A DNA stretch of 64,000 nt from the NCBI RefSeq assembly GCF_014648435.1, contig NZ_BMRC01000015.1:152252-216251 (forward strand). Reading direction: 5' to 3'. The translations under genes were made by a program, and so were the position numbers. The stretch's first letter is position 1. Each line of letters starts with the position of its first letter. This document shows positions 32,281-40,140 of the stretch, piece by piece. Under the pieces are notes generated by a model, which was given only the letters and a program-made list of their open reading frames with translations, ran no database searches and was not told where the DNA came from. The stretch comes from Nonomuraea spiralis. Lineage in GTDB: Bacteria; Actinomycetota; Actinomycetes; Streptosporangiales; Streptosporangiaceae.

Positions 32281-33230
32281 CCTTCACCCAACTGAGGATC
32301 CTGCAGGCGGTCGCACGGACCGGCAACATGACCCGGGCCGCCGAGGAACTGTCCACCACGCAGTCTGCCGTCAGCCACGCTCTGCGCGCGCTGGAGAGCG
32401 AGCTCGGGGTCGCGCTGCTGGTGCGGGGCAACCAGGGGGTGAGCCTGACGGCGGCTGGACGTGCCGTGTGCCGCCGCGCCACGCTCATCCTCACCCAGGT
32501 GGAAGCGTTGGAGCAGGAGGTGGCCGCAGCCCAGAAGCATGAGCGTGGCAGCCTACGCGTCGGTGTCATCCCCAGCGCCAACGTCCGGCTGCTGCCGCCG
32601 ATCCTGCGGCGGTTCGGCGAGACCTACCCGCAGGTGCGGCTCACGGTGATGGAGGGCTCGGACGACGAGGTGCTGGAGTGGCTCGAAACGGGAGCGGCGG
32701 ATATCGCGACTGTGTCAGCCGGGGTGGCGCGCGCACGGGCCACCCCGGCCTCGCTCCCCGCAGGGTTGACGGCGCGACCGCTCGCCACCGACCGCATGCT
32801 GGCCGTCCTGCCCAGCGGTCACGAACTGGGCGTCCGCGACTCGATACCGGTGGTCGAACTGTCCCGGCATCCGTTCATCATGTCCACGGGCGGCTGTGAG
32901 CCTCTGATCACGACACTCGCGCGGGCGGCGGGGGCGAGCCTGAAGTGCCACTACCGGGTGCGCGACACCAGCAGCATTCTCGCCATGGTCGCCGAGGGGC
33001 TCGGGGTGAGCATCGTCCCCGAACTGTCGCTGCCCGCCCATCGCCCGGGCGTGCACGCGATCCCGCTGGACCCGGCTGCCGAGCGCACCATCCTTCTCGC
33101 CCTGCCCGCCGACCCGCTCCCGACGGCCACCGCCTTCGCCGAACTGGCCCTTACCCTCACACCCCAACCCAGCTGCGCTGAAGGGACAGGTCCCGGCAGG
33201 GAACTCGCGGGCCACGATTCCGTCGTATGA
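32277..33230 (+). CDS. LysR-family transcriptional regulator
   Basis: A 317-residue protein. HTH residues 2-60 (TFTQLRILQAVARTGNMTRA, then STTQSAVSHALRALESELG) precede a substrate-binding domain (about 92-300). The four-base overlap with the amidotransferase-fold gene is unusual for LysR proteins, which are normally divergent from their targets. The two may form one functional unit, with the dyad at 31513-31530 as the operator. The effector region GCEPLITTLARAAG is like that of the LysR at 17706. Confidence 0.9.
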   Translation: MTFTQLRILQAVARTGNMTRAAEELSTTQSAVSHALRALESELGVALLVRGNQGVSLTAAGRAVCRRATLILTQVEALEQEVAAAQKHERGSLRVGVIPSANVRLLPPILRRFGETYPQVRLTVMEGSDDEVLEWLETGAADIATVSAGVARARATPASLPAGLTARPLATDRMLAVLPSGHELGVRDSIPVVELSRHPFIMSTGGCEPLITTLARAAGASLKCHYRVRDTSSILAMVAEGLGVSIVPELSLPAHRPGVHAIPLDPAAERTILLALPADPLPTATAFAELALTLTPQPSCAEGTGPGRELAGHDSVV

Positions 33231-33578
33231 GCCGGAGGCTCCCGTTCGCCGCCCGGCTCGTCATCACCACCGGCAAGAAGAAGGGCCACCACCCATCGGC
33301 GGCGACCGTCTTGCGTATGCTCGCTCGACCCGGGCGTGACCACCCGAACGGGCAAGACGGCCATGAGGACCCTGTTCCCCTGGCCCTGGCGGAAAACTCG
33401 GTGGACCCCCCGGGCCCGTCGCTGCGAGCATGGGCGGTGATGTCCCGAGCGTAGGAACACGTCGATCACCGGCAGAGGGGCGGCCCAGGAGCCGTCGCCT
33501 CCTTGTCGGCAGCTCTCTGACTCTTCCCTCAGACGATCGACGTACGGGCGCCCGAGCGCGCCCGGAGAAGGACTTTCC
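33231..33578. other. 348-base intergenic region before the amidase
   Basis: No gene, tRNA or convincing terminator was found. The GC-rich leader just before the amidase start holds GGAGAAGGA as the ribosome site. I looked for a riboswitch and saw no recognisable consensus box. Confidence 0.35.
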
Positions 33579-35003
33579 ATGGACATCCATGAGTACGCCA
33601 GGTACGACGCCACCGGCCTCCACGACCTGATCAGGACGGGCGAGGCCGCCGCCGGCGAGATCGAGACCGCCGCCCGCCAGGCGCTGGCGCAGGTCGACGA
33701 GCACGTCAACGGGCTGGCCCTGCCGGTGTTCACGCCGGCGCTCGACCACGCCGCCGACGGGCCCTTCGCGGGGGTGCCGTTCCTCATCAAGGATCACGGG
33801 CCGGTGGCCGAAGGGGTGCCGTTCACGCTGGGAAGCCGGGCCTATCCTGGCGTCCTCGCCAGGCGCGACACCGACCTGATGACACGTTTCCGCGCCGCCG
33901 GCCTGGTCACGCTGGGCCTGACCACGGTGCCTGAGCTGTGCGTCAGCTTCACCACCGAGCCCGTGCGCTACGGGCCCGTACGCAACCCGTGGGACCTCGG
34001 CCGCACCGCGGGCGGGTCGAGCGGCGGCGCCGCGGCGCTGGTGGCGGCCGGGGCTGTACCGGTCGCGCACGCCAGCGACGGCGCCGGCTCCACCCGGATC
34101 CCGGCCGCCTGCTGCGGCCTGGTCGGGCTCAAGCTGAGCCGTGGGCGTGGCCCCTGCGGCCCGGAGGCCGGTGAGCTGGTCCTGGGCATGGCGGACGAGT
34201 TCGTGCTCACGCGTACGGTCCGCGACGCCGCCCGCCTGCTGGACGCGGTCCACGGGCCGGGGATCGGCGACAAGTACACCGCGCCTCCTCCGCGCGGGCC
34301 GTACGCGCGGGAGATCGTGACGGACCCGGGCCGGTTGCGGGTCGCGCTGACCACCGCCTCCTGGATGGGTACGGACGTGGACCCGGAGGTCGCCGCGGCG
34401 GCGGTCGCGACGGCCCACGTGCTGGAGCAGGCCGGGCACGTCGTCGAGGAGGCGAGCCCGGCGGTCGACCGCGAGGACGCCATGAAGGCGTGGCTGATCG
34501 AGGCCGCCGGGGTCGCCTCCCACTGCCTGCTCGCGCCACGGCAGCCCGACGAGGCCAGGATGGAGGCGCTCTCGCGGGAGTTCCTGAAGGCGGCCAGACA
34601 GGCCACCGCGCTGGACATGCTGGCCGCCTTCGACGCCCAGAACCGGATCACCCGGTCGGCGGCGGCCTTCTTCACCCGGTACGACCTGCTCGTCACGCCC
34701 ACCCTGGGCCGCCTCCCGGTGCCGCACGGCACGTTGCGGTACGACGATCCCGGTCAGACGCTGCGGGGATGGCTGGAGACGTTGTCCGGGTTCGGGCCGT
34801 TCACGCAGTTGTTCAACACCACCGGGCAGCCGGCGATCAGCCTGCCGCTGGGGCAGAGCGCGGACGGGCTGCCCGTCGGCGTGCAGCTGGCCGCCGCGCA
34901 CGGGCGGGAGGACCTGCTGTTCCAGGTTGCCGCGTACCTGGAATGGGCGATGCCGTGGCGGGACAGGATCCCGCCGATCTTCGCGGGCGCCCTGCCGGAG
35001 TGA
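33579..35003 (+). CDS. Amidase-signature family enzyme
   Basis: A 474-residue cytoplasmic enzyme. The Ser-cisSer-Lys triad is visible: Lys in PFLIKDHG, cis-Ser in AGGSSGG (about 147-153), and nucleophile Ser in DGAGSTRIPAACCG. The amidase-signature core RTAGGSSGGAAALVAAG is clear. Such enzymes hydrolyse amides, nitrile-derived amides or 6-aminohexanoate-type lactams; the substrate is not predictable. The ATG has GGAGAAGGA upstream. It stands alone on the plus strand; no regulator is directly attached. Confidence 0.92.
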   Translation: MDIHEYARYDATGLHDLIRTGEAAAGEIETAARQALAQVDEHVNGLALPVFTPALDHAADGPFAGVPFLIKDHGPVAEGVPFTLGSRAYPGVLARRDTDLMTRFRAAGLVTLGLTTVPELCVSFTTEPVRYGPVRNPWDLGRTAGGSSGGAAALVAAGAVPVAHASDGAGSTRIPAACCGLVGLKLSRGRGPCGPEAGELVLGMADEFVLTRTVRDAARLLDAVHGPGIGDKYTAPPPRGPYAREIVTDPGRLRVALTTASWMGTDVDPEVAAAAVATAHVLEQAGHVVEEASPAVDREDAMKAWLIEAAGVASHCLLAPRQPDEARMEALSREFLKAARQATALDMLAAFDAQNRITRSAAAFFTRYDLLVTPTLGRLPVPHGTLRYDDPGQTLRGWLETLSGFGPFTQLFNTTGQPAISLPLGQSADGLPVGVQLAAAHGREDLLFQVAAYLEWAMPWRDRIPPIFAGALPE

Positions 35004-35464
35004 TGGGGCGGCGGTCACTCTGAGACCGTGGGCGAGGGCGGCCCGGCGTCGAGCGGGGCATGGCCGGTACGGTCAGACCCGATCGAGATCGTGGCCGCCC
35101 TCGCAGCCGGTGCGGTGGGCCGTGAGGGCTGCGGGGGTGGGGGTTCATGTGGTCCCGGGGAATCGGCCCGGCGAAAGGTCGTCGGCCCAGGCGGATGCCG
35201 CGGGACGATCCTGAGCTTTGCCGGACCAGCGGGCGGATCGGGCGGGCCGCGTTCGAGGTGACGGCCCGCGGAGGCCGGTTCTCCGTGCATGGCGCGTCCA
35301 GCGGCGAGGTCACCCTCATCGACGCCGGGCAGGCACGGGTCCAGGGCGTGGAAGTGATCGGCATCGAGCAGCGCTTCGACTACGGGCCGAACCTGGTGCG
35401 GTGGGCGGGGCAGATGATGTCCGCCCCCTGTGACTGCCGTCTCGATTCAGCACCGTGTGGTCGG
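35004..35464. other. 461-base region with a possible coding fragment
   Basis: Between the amidase and the convergent response regulator. A plus-strand frame around 35230-35440 has coding-like composition (FEVTARGGRFSVHGASSGEV, then GVEVIGIEQRFDYGPNLVRW) but no start, domain or stop before it becomes antisense to the regulator gene. It may be a gene fragment left by rearrangement. Confidence 0.3.
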
Positions 35465-36085
35465 CTAGCTGAGCAGACCTCGCCGATAACCCTCGCCGAC
35501 GGCGGCGGCGCGGTCGCGGACGCCGAGTTTGTCGTAGATGTGCAGCAGGTGGGTCTTGATGCTGGCCTCGCTGATGAAGAGCTTGGCGGCCGCCTGGCGG
35601 TTGGAGGCGCCGTCGGCGACGAGGGCGAGGACTTGGAGTTCGCGGTCGGTGAGAGCGGGCTTGACCGGTCTGCGTACCTGGCCCATCAGGCGGCCGGCGA
35701 CGGAGGGGGACAGGACCGGCTCGCCGGCGGCCGCGGCGCGGACGGCACGCAGGAGTTCGTCGGTGGGGGCGTCCTTGAGGAGGTAGCCGGTGGCGCCGGC
35801 TTCGATGGCGGGCAGGACGTCGGAGTCGCCGTCGAACGTGGTCAGGACGAGGGTCTTGATGTCGGGGTGGGAGTGGCGCAGGGCGCTGATGGCGGTGACG
35901 CCGTCCATTTCGGGCATGCGCAGGTCCATGAGGACGATGTCGACCTGGAGTGCGACGGCGCGGTCGATGCCTTCGCGACCGTTGGCGGCTGCGCCGGCGA
36001 CGTGGATGTCGGGTTCGGCTTCGAAGGCGGCGCGCAGGCCGTCGCGGACGATGGGATGGTCGTCGACGATGAGGAGGCGGATCAC
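35465..36085 (-). CDS. NarL/FixJ-type response regulator
   Basis: A 206-residue protein. The receiver domain (1-118) has the acidic pair VDDH, phospho-acceptor Asp54 in VLMDLRMPEMDG and Lys in YLLKDAP. The LuxR-type HTH (about 143-200) reads LTDRELQVLALVADGASNRQ, then KLFISEASIKTHLLHIYDKL. GTG at 36085 overlaps the kinase stop by four bases and has AAGGAA upstream. It is the output of the kinase encoded just before it, and the pair is last in an operon with an ABC exporter. Confidence 0.93.
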   Translation of the reverse strand: MIRLLIVDDHPIVRDGLRAAFEAEPDIHVAGAAANGREGIDRAVALQVDIVLMDLRMPEMDGVTAISALRHSHPDIKTLVLTTFDGDSDVLPAIEAGATGYLLKDAPTDELLRAVRAAAAGEPVLSPSVAGRLMGQVRRPVKPALTDRELQVLALVADGASNRQAAAKLFISEASIKTHLLHIYDKLGVRDRAAAVGEGYRRGLLS

Positions 36086-37290
36086 CGGGGGTTTCCTTGG
36101 AGCGCGGGGACGGTGGCGCTGACGGCGGTGCCCTCGCCGGGCGTGCTCTCGACTTCGAGGGAGCCGCCGACGCCGCGTAGGCGTTGTCTCATGCTGCTGA
36201 GGCCGAATCCTCCGCCGTCGGGGTCGAGGATGCCGGTGCCGTCGTCGCGGATGTCGAGCAGGACGACGGGGCCGGTGTAGGAGAGGGTCAGGCCGGCGCG
36301 GGTGGCGCCCGCGTGCTTGGCGACGTTGGTGAGGGCCTCCTGGGCGACGCGGAAGAGGGTGACCTCGATGGCGGGACTGAGCGGGACGCGGTCGCCGGTG
36401 ACCTCGACGTGCAATTCGACGCCGGTGGACTGGGCCCAGCTGCGCGCCAAGGTGGTCATCGCCTCGGGCAGGTGGGCGTCGTCGAGCTGGTGGGGCTGGA
36501 GGGCGGCGACGGAACGGCGGGCCTCGGTGAGGCTGTCGCGGGCCAGGTCGAGGGCGAGCGCGACGTGGGTGTCGGAGTCCTCGACGCGCTGGGCGGCGCG
36601 CAGCTGGGTGATGATGCCGGTCAGGCCCTGGGCGAGGGTGTCGTGGATCTCGCGGGCCATGCGCTGGCGTTCGTCGAGGATGCCGGCCTCGTGGGCCTGG
36701 GCGAGGAGTTGGGCGTGCAGGTCGGCGTTCTCCTCCAGGGCGACCTGCAGGTCGCTGACCGCCTTCCGGTAGGCGCGCTGGCGGTCCTCGATCTTGATTC
36801 CGGCGATGGAGCCGCCGCCGATCGCGACGGTCTGTACGGCGATGATCGCCAGGTAGAAGGCGATGAGCTGGATGGTGGCCTGCGACCAGTCGAGCGTCGA
36901 GCCGTACAGGACGAAGGAGGTGGCGGCGACGGCGGCGAAGGTCCACCTGGAGGGGGCGAAGTGGGCGGCCAGGAAGAAGCCGGATGTGCAGTAGATGATG
37001 AAGATGGGGTCGTGGAAGGCCAGCAGCGCCGCGGTGGCCAGGACGCCGAGGAAGTGCGCGGTGACCGCCACCCGCCGCCCGCGCACGGCGGTGGGCAGCA
37101 GGGTGCGGGCGCCGAGGATCCAGGCCAGGGCCAGGGCGGTGAGCGCGAGGGTGCGCGGGATCCCGCCCGTGGGCTGCTCAGGGGAGGCCAGGCTGATGAC
37201 CAGGGAGGCGGCGAGGGTGAGGTACGGGACGATCTCGACGAGGCGTCCGAAGCGCCGTTCCCAGACGGAAAGGGGGAAGGGGTCGTTCAT
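36082..37290 (-). CDS. Sensor histidine kinase (HisKA_3/DesK-like)
   Basis: A 402-residue membrane kinase. Five or six N-terminal hydrophobic segments (20-160) replace an extracellular domain, so it senses within or at the membrane. A coiled linker leads to the HisKA_3 dimerisation helix with phospho-acceptor His216 in MAREIHDTLAQG. The HATPase domain follows, with N box EALTNVAKHA and G boxes DDGTG and GFGLSSM. It starts seven bases after the permease stop and has AAGGAGGG upstream. In this arrangement, kinases often monitor the ABC exporter or its antibiotic substrate. Confidence 0.93.
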   Translation of the reverse strand: MNDPFPLSVWERRFGRLVEIVPYLTLAASLVISLASPEQPTGGIPRTLALTALALAWILGARTLLPTAVRGRRVAVTAHFLGVLATAALLAFHDPIFIIYCTSGFFLAAHFAPSRWTFAAVAATSFVLYGSTLDWSQATIQLIAFYLAIIAVQTVAIGGGSIAGIKIEDRQRAYRKAVSDLQVALEENADLHAQLLAQAHEAGILDERQRMAREIHDTLAQGLTGIITQLRAAQRVEDSDTHVALALDLARDSLTEARRSVAALQPHQLDDAHLPEAMTTLARSWAQSTGVELHVEVTGDRVPLSPAIEVTLFRVAQEALTNVAKHAGATRAGLTLSYTGPVVLLDIRDDGTGILDPDGGGFGLSSMRQRLRGVGGSLEVESTPGEGTAVSATVPALQGNPR

Positions 37291-37297
37291 CCGGGAC

Positions 37298-39127
37298 TTA
37301 CCCTCCTTTTCGCCTGGTAGTCGACGTGGACGAGCTTAGACGCATCGGGATGAGGATGGCGTAGCCGTACATCAGCAGCCCGATCGCGATCATGAAGATG
37401 ATGGTCGGCCACTGCCAGATCGGCGGGAGGTACAGGGCCAGGAACCAGACGCGCTCCTCGACACCCAGGATCTTCATGACCAGAGGCGCCAGACCCTGCG
37501 GGAACAGGGGGAGCCAGGCGATGAGGTACGTGATCGTGACGCCGATGCGGTGGCGGGTGGGCAGATCGGCGGTGGTGGGCTTGTCGGGCTCGGAGGGCGG
37601 GCCGAACTTCATGAGGTTGAGCAGTTCGATCCCGTGGCTCTCCAGCCTGCGGTAGGCGATCTTGCCCAGGCCCCAGGCGGTGAGGACGCCGGTCAGCACG
37701 CCGGTGATGACGCCGGCCCAGGGGGCGAGGAGGATGGCTCCGGCCGTGGGCAGGGCGGTGGCGGGGACCGCGAGCAGCACCAGCCAGGCGAGGCTGGTCT
37801 CGGCGGTCTCGTCGGCGCCGGTGCTGAGCGGGTTGCCGCCGCGCTTGTGCGGGTCGGTGCCGGGGACGAGCGAGGTGACGGCGAGCAGGACGATGACCCC
37901 GGCGCCGCCGCCGAGCAGGGCGGGCAGCAGGCCGAGAACCCACGGCCAGGCCCAGGCCAGGCCGCTGATGAGGGTGCCTGCCAGGGAGAGGACGAGCGCG
38001 GCCGGGCCGACGATGACCAACCAGGCCAGCTGACGGCCGCGGACGTCGGCGCGTTCGGCGCCGGGGGTCATGAGGGTGAGCCACAGGGCGGTGCCGTCGG
38101 AGCCGTACAGGTTGGCCGAGGTGGCGGCTCCCATCACGACCGCGATGAGACCCGCGAACGGGACCATGACCCAGGCGTCGATGGTTACCAGCAGGAGGGG
38201 CATGACGACGGCGTAGGACAGGGCGGTGGCCAGGAGCTGGATGCGGACCAGGTCACGCCACCAGACGCGCAGTTCCTTCGCAGCCACGATCCGGGCGCCG
38301 TACGCCACAGGAAGCGGGCGCGGGGTGCCGCGGCGGGGCGGCACCCCGCCCCGCGCGGCCGAGACGACGCGGCGCGCGAGCAGGCCGGACCAGGCGGCCA
38401 GGAGGAGGACGATCACGGCGGCATTGGCCGCGAGGATGGCCAGGGCGAGGAACCAGGGGGCTTCGATGGCGGCCACGCCCCATCCCGACGGCAGGACGCG
38501 GACGAAGAGGTGCGACCACGCGGCGGTGTCGGCGCCGCCCAGCGCCGCCACCGGGGCCCAGCCGTTGCCGCACAGGGCGATGGCGGTCCCGGTCACCACG
38601 CCGACCGCGGCCGCGGTGGCGCGGGATCGGACGAACAGGCCGATCAGGGCCACGATCACACGGGAGATCATCACCATCGTGACGAGCGTGAGGACCGCTG
38701 CCGCCAGGCCGATGAGCACGCCTGCCGGGCCGAAGCGCCAGCCGTACACCGGCAGTGACATCAGGGCGACGAGGTTGACCGCCGGTGCGGGACCGGCGAA
38801 GGCTCCGGCGAGCAGTGCCGCCGCGATCCGGCGTGGCGTGGCCGGGAGCATGGAGAAGTACTCGGGACGCAGGGCTTCGCTGCCGCCCCCGATGAAGATG
38901 GGGCCGAAGATCCAGCCGGACAGCCAGACCGCCAGCGTGACCGGCAGGTAGACGGGCCACAGGACGGCGACGGCGATCGTTCCGAAGGCCAGGACCAGCC
39001 CGAGCGAGACGCCGGTGTAGAGGTTGGAGGCTTTGTCGCCGCGCAGGGAGTTGCGCATGAGCGTCAGCCGCATGCGGATCATGTGCTGGGCCATGGCGGC
39101 CGGGCCGGGGGTCAGGAGGTGAGCCAT
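37298..39127 (-). CDS. ABC transporter permease, large multi-pass
   Basis: A 609-residue integral membrane protein with about twelve to sixteen hydrophobic helices, which suggests a fused pair of exporter permease halves. It overlaps the ATP-binding gene by 16 bases, so the two are translationally coupled. There is no recognisable extracellular MacB-type domain. The ATG at 39127 is the longest start; internal ATGs at residues 12 and 16 are alternatives. It probably exports or senses a peptide or lipid, with the two-component system downstream. The substrate is unknown. Confidence 0.88.
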   Translation of the reverse strand: MAHLLTPGPAAMAQHMIRMRLTLMRNSLRGDKASNLYTGVSLGLVLAFGTIAVAVLWPVYLPVTLAVWLSGWIFGPIFIGGGSEALRPEYFSMLPATPRRIAAALLAGAFAGPAPAVNLVALMSLPVYGWRFGPAGVLIGLAAAVLTLVTMVMISRVIVALIGLFVRSRATAAAVGVVTGTAIALCGNGWAPVAALGGADTAAWSHLFVRVLPSGWGVAAIEAPWFLALAILAANAAVIVLLLAAWSGLLARRVVSAARGGVPPRRGTPRPLPVAYGARIVAAKELRVWWRDLVRIQLLATALSYAVVMPLLLVTIDAWVMVPFAGLIAVVMGAATSANLYGSDGTALWLTLMTPGAERADVRGRQLAWLVIVGPAALVLSLAGTLISGLAWAWPWVLGLLPALLGGGAGVIVLLAVTSLVPGTDPHKRGGNPLSTGADETAETSLAWLVLLAVPATALPTAGAILLAPWAGVITGVLTGVLTAWGLGKIAYRRLESHGIELLNLMKFGPPSEPDKPTTADLPTRHRIGVTITYLIAWLPLFPQGLAPLVMKILGVEERVWFLALYLPPIWQWPTIIFMIAIGLLMYGYAILIPMRLSSSTSTTRRKGG

Positions 39128-39879
39128 GTCAGTCCCTCCGTCCCGCTGGTGCGGGCGCCGACGAGGTCGACGAAGGCGTCCTCCAGGGTTCCGGCGCCGC
39201 GTACGTCGGCCAGCGGCCCGGCGGCCACGACGCGGCCGTCGGAGATGACGCCCACGTGGTCGCAGACCTGCTCGACGAGGGCCATGACGTGGCTGGAGAT
39301 GATCACGGAGCCGCCGCTGCCCGCGAACCTGCGCAGGATGGCCCTGATCGTGGCTGCGGAGACGGGGTCGACGGCCTCGAAGGGCTCGTCCAGGACGAGC
39401 AGGCGGGGCGCGTGCAGGAGGGCGACGGCCAGGCCGATCTTCTTGCGCATGCCGGTGGAGTATTCGATGACCAGGGTCTGCTCGGCGGAGTCGAGTTCGA
39501 GGACCTTGAGGAGTTCGTCGGTGCGCTCGGCGACGACGGCGGGGGGCATGCCGCGCAGCAGGCCGAGGTAGGTGAGGACCTCGCGGCCGGTGAGTCGTTC
39601 CGGCATGGCGTTGCCGTCGGGCAGCACGCCGATCAGTCCCTTCGCCTGGACGGTGTCCCGCCAGACGTCGACGCCGAAGATCTCGGCGCTGCCGGCGTCG
39701 GGCCGGAGCAGGCCGACGGCCATGGCCAGGGTGGTGGTCTTGCCGGCGCCGTTCGGGCCGACCAGGCCGTAGAAGGAGCCGGCGGGGACGGTGAGGTCGA
39801 TGTCGTCGACGGCCAGGTGGTCGCCGAACGCTTTGCGGAGTCCGGTGGTGCGGAGGGCGGGCTCGCCGTTTGTTGGCAT
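39112..39879 (-). CDS. ABC transporter ATP-binding protein
   Basis: A 255-residue ATPase with Walker A GPNGAGKTT (about 41-49), signature region EYSTGMRKKIGLAVALL (the usual LSGGQ is replaced by STGMR, as in drug-exporter subfamilies), Walker B RLLVLDEPFEAVD and the H-loop SSHVM. The ATG at 39879 was chosen for GGAGG upstream. It is the first gene of the ABC/kinase/regulator operon. A perfect 20-base palindrome lies 70 bases upstream. Confidence 0.93.
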   Translation of the reverse strand: MPTNGEPALRTTGLRKAFGDHLAVDDIDLTVPAGSFYGLVGPNGAGKTTTLAMAVGLLRPDAGSAEIFGVDVWRDTVQAKGLIGVLPDGNAMPERLTGREVLTYLGLLRGMPPAVVAERTDELLKVLELDSAEQTLVIEYSTGMRKKIGLAVALLHAPRLLVLDEPFEAVDPVSAATIRAILRRFAGSGGSVIISSHVMALVEQVCDHVGVISDGRVVAAGPLADVRGAGTLEDAFVDLVGARTSGTEGLTWLTS

Positions 39880-39948
39880 GCTCTGAGCCTCCTGCGGAAG
39901 CGGGAGGTGGCGGATCGTCCGTACGGGGAGCGGGGTGGTGGATGCAGA

Positions 39949-39968
39949 CATCAACCGATCGGTTGATG
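39949..39968. promoter_or_regulatory. Perfect 20-base palindrome, TetR-type operator
   Basis: CATCAACCGATCGGTTGATG is its own reverse complement. AACCGATCGGTT cores are common in TetR operators. It lies 70 bases before the ABC ATPase start. No TetR gene is adjacent, so the controlling regulator is elsewhere or the site belongs to a lost neighbour. Confidence 0.7.
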
Positions 39969-40140
39969 CGGGCAAGCAGCCGCTGGTGCCACCGGACACC
40001 CCGCCGGTATCGCCTCCTGGCCGTGCCCGATGTCCGCGAGCCGGTGTCCCGGTCCCGGCCGCCTGGTCTGCATCAACAAGATCGGACTTCGGCGGCTCGG
40101 GGTTCGTGCCCGCTCGCGCGGGACGAGTCCGCGTACCGGG

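Noticed and set aside
33231..33578. Riboswitch before the amidase
   Set aside because: No known consensus box or conserved multi-stem pattern could be recognised.
33264..35018. Long minus-strand open frame opposite the amidase
   Set aside because: Antisense shadow of a clear amidase-signature gene; Arg/Gly-rich composition with no motif.
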